Assembly (NCBI GenBank): GCA_021736185.1
Contig: JAIPGJ010000007.1
Location: 1 to 49,191 of the forward strand
DNA from: Fidelibacterota bacterium
GTDB taxonomy: Bacteria; Fidelibacterota; UBA8477; JABMPR01
Length of the DNA: 49,191 bases
Direction of reading: 5' to 3'
Under the pieces are notes generated by a model. It saw only the letters and a program-made list of their open reading frames with translations. It did not search any database and was not told the origin of the DNA. Positions 44,460 to 49,191 of this stretch are shown piece by piece; position 1 is the stretch's first letter; every line of letters starts with the position of its first letter. Both the position numbers and the translations under genes were made by a program.

Positions 44460-47327
44460 TTAGTTAGCATTGACATCTTTTAATCCATGAGAGCTAAACC
44501 AGGCCCTGATGGAATCGACCAACTCTCTTTCAGAATTGGCAGGGACATGAGGTATGGGAGTAGAATTGCGAAAATAATCGCCATATCTTTTGGTAAAAAT
44601 GCGCTCATCCAGTGAAAGGATCGCTCCAAAATCAGAGGTGCTGCGAATCAGTCGACCCACACCCTGTTTATATTTAATGGCAGCTTCGGGCACACTATAG
44701 CCCATAAAGTCATTCTCTCCTGCGGCTTTCAGAGCATCACTATTGGCTTTCACAACCGGATCAGATGGAACCAGGAAGGGTAATTTAGCGATGACTAACA
44801 ATTGTAGGGCATCTCCCCGGATATCAACGCCCTGCCAAAAACTATCAGTAGCCAACAGAATGCTATCAGGATGTTTCCTGAATTGATTGATCAAATCCAT
44901 TCTGGAAACACGACTTGATTGAACCAGCAGGCGTCGACCTGAGCCCTTGATGCGATCCTCCAGTTCTTCCTGCCAGTTCATAAGCATCGTATAGCTCGTG
45001 AATAATATCATGGTACCCACTGGATGTGTTTTCCAGATTTTCTCAAGGAGAAAGAGAACTTCGATGGTATAATTCTCCGAATTTTGAGGACCCATATAGG
45101 TGGGCACAAATATTCTGGCCTGATCCTCGTAAAAAAATGGAGAAGGATAGGTCTTCTCCTTCAATCGATCATGACCCCGTAAACCCAGTCGTTGTTTGAG
45201 ATAGTTGAAACTTCCATCAATATTAAGTGTGCCTGAAGTGAAAATAGCACATGCTAAATCCTCATAAACCCGAGTATGCAATTGCTTGCCGATCTCTAGA
45301 GGGACTTGAACAAATTTCACAGCAATCACATCACTGACTGGCATGATTTCAAACCAATAGATCAATTCAGGTATATCAGCGGACGCCTGCTTGTCCATGG
45401 TGGACAGGGTTTGAACCATCATTTCACGCCAGGATTCGAATCTGGAACTAATTTCTGTTAGCCCGGGAAGCCGGTCATCATCAAGATCGTCAAGAGACTT
45501 TTCGATATCCCTGACCAGATTGTTTAATGAGGTCAAACTGGTGATGACTGAATACCAAATTCCCCGCACAGGTGCAAATGGATTTTTTTCAGCTGTGTAT
45601 AGTTCTTTGTATGTAAAGGTTGCCCGGTCCACATCACGTTGCCTGGTAGCCTTAAACTCGGTAAAAAATGCCAGCAAGGTCTTGTCGAATTCTTGAATAT
45701 CCGTTTCAAGTTGATCGAGTTGACTGATTAACCCCGATTTCTGCTTCTCGTCCACAGGTACCATGAGATGTCTTAACTCGATGGACATACCACTTTTATT
45801 CTTCCCCTTATAGAACAGTTGGTCCATCTGGATGCGGAGACTCTTATATGAGAACTCTGCAGCAAAAAACTGATAGGCTGTCTTTTCAAGTAAGTGGGCT
45901 TCATCGACAATCAGTCTCTGGTAATGGGGCAAAATGGCATGGTCAGCGGCTGCATCGGCCAGCAGGAGGGAATGATTCACGACCACGATGTCTGCTTTGG
46001 CAGATTCCTGCCTCAATTTACCGAGATAACAATAATCATTGTGGGCACAGACATGGGTGGTACAGAAGCCTGGCTCACTATTCAGTTTGGACCAGACCAG
46101 TGCATTTCCAACAGTGTGAAATCCATTGTGCTCATCAATATCACCCGTAGGAGTTTCATGTGCCCAAACGACCAGGGTCTGGAGGGCTTCTTTTTCACGA
46201 CGACTGAATCTCCAGCTCACATCACGGATAGCTCTCTGCCATTTGGTTTTACAGATGTAGTTGTTGCGACCTTTCAAAAGTAAGGCTCTCACTGGCAATC
46301 CCAGCTCTTCTTGAATAAAGGGAATTTCCTTATGAAAAAGTTGATCTTGCAAATTTTTGGTGTTGCAACTGATAAGGATAGGTTCATCCTCTTTCAGTTC
46401 ATGTCGAGCCAGGATGGCAGGGATGGTATAAGCCAGACTCTTACCCACTCCAGTTCCCGCTTCTGCCATAAGAAATTCATCGTTGCGCATGGCATATTGA
46501 ATATCATGAGCGAGTGTGACCTGTACTTCGCGGGGTTCATAGTCCTCGAGATGTTCTGAGAGGAGACCCTTTTCTGAAAATATCTGGTCCAGATCAGGGA
46601 ATCCCCCGACCACTGTGGTATGACGAATATTCGGTTTCTGGGGTAAGGGGATTCGGGGATACTCCTCCAACTCTCCCAGAGCTCGCCCGGATGCGGTCCA
46701 ATCCAGCATCGCCTTATATAGGTCCTCATTGGGCAAGTCGGTACCGTGCATGACATCCACCAGCACTTTCAAAACATCTGGTGAAAGACGCTTCATCTCT
46801 GAAATGAGAATGAGCAGAATATCTGCAACCATATCTGCATCGTAGTCAGCGCGATGGGCACCCTCTTTGGACAGGTTGTAGAATTCAGCCGCAGTTCCCA
46901 GCTTATGGTTGATCATATCATATCTGAGAGTTCGTACTAAACTCAGGGTGTCGATGCGTTGATTCTTGAGGGGGATGCCATCAATGGCTTCACGTTTAAC
47001 ATTTAAGAAATTGTGATCAAAATAAATATTATGAGCAACCAGGGGATGATCCCCGAGAAAATCGTAGAGATCGTCAACCACTTCCTCAAAAGTGGGTGCA
47101 TCACTAACCATTTCATTGGTAATCCCGGTCAGCTTGGTAATGAATCTGGGAATTTGAACGGGCGGCTTGATAAATTGCTGATAATGTTCTGTGGCTACCC
47201 CGTTAACAACCTTGACAGCTCCAAATTCAATGACAAAATCAACATTGGGATCAAGTCCGGTGGTTTCAAGATCGAAGGAAACAAAGGTGCCGAGACCAAT
47301 TCCCTGTAAATATTCCGAGAAACTCAT
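44460..47327 (-). CDS. dinG: DinG-type helicase fused to a DnaQ-like 3'-5' exonuclease
   Basis: The 955-residue protein has an N-terminal DEDDh exonuclease domain (FVSFDLETTGL at about residue 15, HNIYFDHNFL, HRADYDAD). A superfamily 2 helicase of the XPD/DinG group follows: Walker A AGTGVGKSLAYT, DEAH in LIVDEAHLLEKT, and late ATDSFWQGVDIRG and QGVGRLIRS motifs. Four cysteines in the first helicase half (ICK, then FC-x4-C-x5-C) match the Fe-S cluster of E. coli DinG. The fusion is known in Gram-positives, but there the Fe-S cysteines are usually missing. It is the first gene before hutH (9-nt gap). Confidence 0.93.
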   Translation of the reverse strand: MSFSEYLQGIGLGTFVSFDLETTGLDPNVDFVIEFGAVKVVNGVATEHYQQFIKPPVQIPRFITKLTGITNEMVSDAPTFEEVVDDLYDFLGDHPLVAHNIYFDHNFLNVKREAIDGIPLKNQRIDTLSLVRTLRYDMINHKLGTAAEFYNLSKEGAHRADYDADMVADILLILISEMKRLSPDVLKVLVDVMHGTDLPNEDLYKAMLDWTASGRALGELEEYPRIPLPQKPNIRHTTVVGGFPDLDQIFSEKGLLSEHLEDYEPREVQVTLAHDIQYAMRNDEFLMAEAGTGVGKSLAYTIPAILARHELKEDEPILISCNTKNLQDQLFHKEIPFIQEELGLPVRALLLKGRNNYICKTKWQRAIRDVSWRFSRREKEALQTLVVWAHETPTGDIDEHNGFHTVGNALVWSKLNSEPGFCTTHVCAHNDYCYLGKLRQESAKADIVVVNHSLLLADAAADHAILPHYQRLIVDEAHLLEKTAYQFFAAEFSYKSLRIQMDQLFYKGKNKSGMSIELRHLMVPVDEKQKSGLISQLDQLETDIQEFDKTLLAFFTEFKATRQRDVDRATFTYKELYTAEKNPFAPVRGIWYSVITSLTSLNNLVRDIEKSLDDLDDDRLPGLTEISSRFESWREMMVQTLSTMDKQASADIPELIYWFEIMPVSDVIAVKFVQVPLEIGKQLHTRVYEDLACAIFTSGTLNIDGSFNYLKQRLGLRGHDRLKEKTYPSPFFYEDQARIFVPTYMGPQNSENYTIEVLFLLEKIWKTHPVGTMILFTSYTMLMNWQEELEDRIKGSGRRLLVQSSRVSRMDLINQFRKHPDSILLATDSFWQGVDIRGDALQLLVIAKLPFLVPSDPVVKANSDALKAAGENDFMGYSVPEAAIKYKQGVGRLIRSTSDFGAILSLDERIFTKRYGDYFRNSTPIPHVPANSERELVDSIRAWFSSHGLKDVNAN

Positions 47328-47399
47328 ACAGTGAACCTGGTATGTTTTATGTTGGAAGATATTTTCAAATTATCCCGAACTTTCTATGCATCGTGGGAA

Positions 47400-48572
47400 T
47401 CAAAAACCAGCAAACGCTCGAGTAACATCCAGGAGCATTTTAGGTTTTTCTCGCGCGACTGCGGTAAAGATTTTTAATAGTGATAAATTTTCTGAAGGTG
47501 TTTTTACCAGTCGATGAGCAATCTTGTTTAATTGATCATCGGTAATTTCTGCAATTCCCTGTGCTATTCTATAGAGGGCTTCATGGTTTTTACCCTCAGC
47601 TTTGTGCCATCGCTCTGGATAAGCTTTCATGGCCTGCTCAGAATAATCACCTGCTTGAATGCACTGACCAGCCACATCTCCAGCTATTTGGCCGCCCTCC
47701 ATTCCGGTGATAATTCCACCGCCTGTCACTGGGTTCACCATATGAGCGGCATCACCTGTCAACATAATGCCCTTGGCAGTGATCTTTTTTAAGGTTTTAC
47801 CCAGGGGTATACCGCCGCAAACGCTGGTTAAAACACTCGCTGTGGGGAAATATTGTCTCAAAAAGGCGTGGATCATGTCATGGGGATTATGATCTTTTCC
47901 GTAAATACCATTGATTCCCAATCCGATGTTGGCCATGCCATCACCCTTTGGAAATATCCAGAGGTAACCGCCTGGTGCCCAATTGTCACCTACGTAAAAA
48001 TCGATCATCTCCTGGTCTACATCGATATTACCCACGGTTGCCTGATAGCCAGAGTCCATATCCTTTAACTTTGAGGCCGTTCTTAGACCAGCCATCCGGC
48101 CCACACGTGACTCTACCCCATCTGCTGCGATAACGATGTTAGCAGTGAGTTTCCGTGTTTCTCCCATGTATTGATATTTTACGCCGCGGACATATTCATC
48201 CTCAAGGATGAGACCATCCACATAGGCTCTGGTTTGGATCTCGGCTCCGGCCTGGCTGGCTCGGTTGGCCAGTGCATAATCGAACAGTCGGCGATGAAGG
48301 ACGTAACCTGCATCGTCCATACCAAAATTAACCTGAGTATTATCCGGAGATCGCATGCGTACTTTGGAGATGGTGGTTGCTATCCAACCTGGATCCGGTT
48401 CAATAAATTTTCTCAAACCGGTAGCACCGACACCCTCGCCACAGCGCACGGGGTAACCAATGTCTCGGTCTTTTTCGAGAAGGATGGTTTTAGCACCCTG
48501 TTTTGCCGCTGCCTCAGCAGCCATTGACCCTGCCGGTCCACCCCCAACCACAATGACATCATAATCAGTCAT
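47400..48572 (-). CDS. Geranylgeranyl reductase-family FAD-dependent oxidoreductase
   Basis: The 390-residue product is a GGR-family flavoprotein that saturates isoprenoid double bonds. It has the FAD loop VIVVGGGPAGSMAAEAAAKQG, GEGVGATGLRKF, the substrate-side PGGYLWIFPKGDGMANIGLG, LTGDAAHMVNPVTGGGI and C-terminal helices. Archaeal members saturate membrane lipids; bacterial ones reduce menaquinone side chains or chlorophyll phytol. Which applies is unknown. Start is the ATG at 48572 with GGAGGAGG upstream; a longer frame to 48734 would lie within the ferredoxin gene. It overlaps the ferredoxin by 8 nt, which likely supplies electrons. Confidence 0.9.
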   Translation of the reverse strand: MTDYDVIVVGGGPAGSMAAEAAAKQGAKTILLEKDRDIGYPVRCGEGVGATGLRKFIEPDPGWIATTISKVRMRSPDNTQVNFGMDDAGYVLHRRLFDYALANRASQAGAEIQTRAYVDGLILEDEYVRGVKYQYMGETRKLTANIVIAADGVESRVGRMAGLRTASKLKDMDSGYQATVGNIDVDQEMIDFYVGDNWAPGGYLWIFPKGDGMANIGLGINGIYGKDHNPHDMIHAFLRQYFPTASVLTSVCGGIPLGKTLKKITAKGIMLTGDAAHMVNPVTGGGIITGMEGGQIAGDVAGQCIQAGDYSEQAMKAYPERWHKAEGKNHEALYRIAQGIAEITDDQLNKIAHRLVKTPSENLSLLKIFTAVAREKPKMLLDVTRAFAGF

Positions 48573-48762
48573 GCTTAACCTCCTCCTTCGCATCTGAAGA
48601 AAGCACGTCGATAGGACACACCCAGATACAAATATCGCAATCAATGCAGGTATCATGAATAATGGAAATATCAGCTTCGCGCAACTCAATGGCATCAACG
48701 GGACAGACTCCCACGCAGGTGCCGCAAAAATCACATCGATTATCTTTTACAAGGATCATCAT
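48565..48762 (-). CDS. 2[4Fe-4S] ferredoxin
   Basis: This 65-residue protein has two cluster motifs, CDFCGTCVGVCP at residues ~10-21 and CIDCDICIWVCP at ~39-50, the bacterial-type 2[4Fe-4S] fold, with an acidic tail. It is a low-potential electron carrier in the cytoplasm. Two ATGs after AAAAGGGG could start it. The end overlaps the geranylgeranyl-reductase-family gene by 8 nt, so the two are coupled and probably work together. Confidence 0.93.
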   Translation of the reverse strand: MMILVKDNRCDFCGTCVGVCPVDAIELREADISIIHDTCIDCDICIWVCPIDVLSSDAKEEVKHD

Positions 48763-48947
48763 AAACCCCTTTTATATCAACTCGATCCTTTCAGTGGATA
48801 GCCCTTTCCACCTGAGGTGATCGATTAAGAATTAACCTGTTAAAATAGGAATCAATGGTGCATTCTAAATGATTAAATGCACTGCATTATCTGGAGACAG
48901 GCGAATCGGTTCGTCCACGCCCATCTGGAATGATATCATGGGCTAGC

Positions 48948-49191
48948 TTACATCAACCCCAAACTGTTCAACAATACCAGCGTGATAAGCACTGGAGCGA
49001 CAAATCGCAGGAAAAGGAACCAGACACCCTCAAACCAGGGATACGTTTCAAATAAGTGCTCCGCCCCTTCCTTCAAAGCTGTCATAACAGAAGTTCGTGA
49101 CCAGACCCAGCCAGCAAAAATGGCAATCATCAATCCACCAAAGGGCAACAGAATGTTGGATGCTAAGAAATCCACGACATCAAAGAATGTC
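48948..49191 (-). CDS. Neurotransmitter:sodium symporter family transporter (C-terminal part)
   Basis: The gene runs off the right edge; 80 C-terminal residues are visible. They read TFFDVVDFLASNILLPFGGL, then a membrane span, SRTSVMTALKEG, and a last hydrophobic helix. This matches the C-terminus of bacterial NSS (LeuT-like) amino-acid transporters. Substrate cannot be inferred. It is about 185 nt upstream of the ferredoxin on the same strand. Confidence 0.85.
   Translation of the reverse strand, partial: TFFDVVDFLASNILLPFGGLMIAIFAGWVWSRTSVMTALKEGAEHLFETYPWFEGVWFLFLRFVAPVLITLVLLNSLGLM

Noticed and set aside
47400-48734. Longer reductase start with a hydrophobic N-terminus
   Set aside because: The extra ~54 residues come from the ferredoxin gene in another frame; the ATG at 48572 has a strong ribosome site.

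Overview
The window reads as a piece of a bacterial chromosome with dense, mostly minus-strand housekeeping genes and moderate GC. A bacterial-type tRNA, a small bacterial SRP RNA, ObgE, DnaX, RecA and the DXP isoprenoid enzymes make it clearly bacterial. An archaeal-type GAPDH, a cysteine-type CcmE and a geranylgeranyl-reductase-family flavoprotein with its own ferredoxin point to a deep-branching Gram-negative lineage. My best guess is the FCB group, for example Marinimicrobia or a Calditrichota relative. This is inference from gene content only.

Region 1 (1-6117, minus): tilS-hpt-ftsH-folP-cdaA, a conserved bacterial order, with cdaA cut by the window edge. Region 2 (6185-21354, minus): sixteen genes with no gap above about 40 nt: nrnA, ispH, pdxS, pdxT, dxs, an isobutyryl-CoA-mutase-like large subunit, a CpsB-type phosphatase, ccmE, ccmF, two uncharacterised ccm-associated genes, ccmABCD and an archaeal-type gap. 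The run ends in an intrinsic terminator at about 6128-6155. Region 3 (21647-24521, minus): gpsA and an acyl-CoA synthetase, followed by a tRNA-Leu(CAA) with its own promoter on the plus strand.

Region 4 (24998-26304, plus) has the only forward protein genes, a nitroreductase and an SGNH hydrolase; it converges on pyrC. Region 5 (27843-37938, minus): the small SRP RNA, dnaX, ybaB, recR, pgsA, pgpA, cinA, thpR, recA, recX and comEC. Most of these overlap by 1-4 nt, making a DNA replication, recombination and competence unit with two phospholipid genes inside. Region 6 (38062-42388): an M18 aminopeptidase, an IS200-type Y1 transposase with a 110-nt tandem leader repeat, dprA and obgE. Region 7 (42397-49191): a small lipoprotein, hutH, a DnaQ-DinG fusion helicase, a geranylgeranyl-reductase-family enzyme with a 2[4Fe-4S] ferredoxin, and the C-terminal end of a sodium symporter.

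The most unusual structure is at 39937-40279. Three 110-nt tandem repeats upstream of the transposase each keep a 35-36 codon frame open, and every stop overlaps the next start as TGATG, so a ladder of short coupled frames leads into tnpA. Other notable points are a probable System I* cytochrome c maturation cluster (CcmE with CxxxY, no ccmG or ccmH seen), a mutase whose Phe/Gln active-site pair fits isobutyryl-CoA rather than methylmalonyl-CoA, and an FtsH with long charged extensions at both ends.
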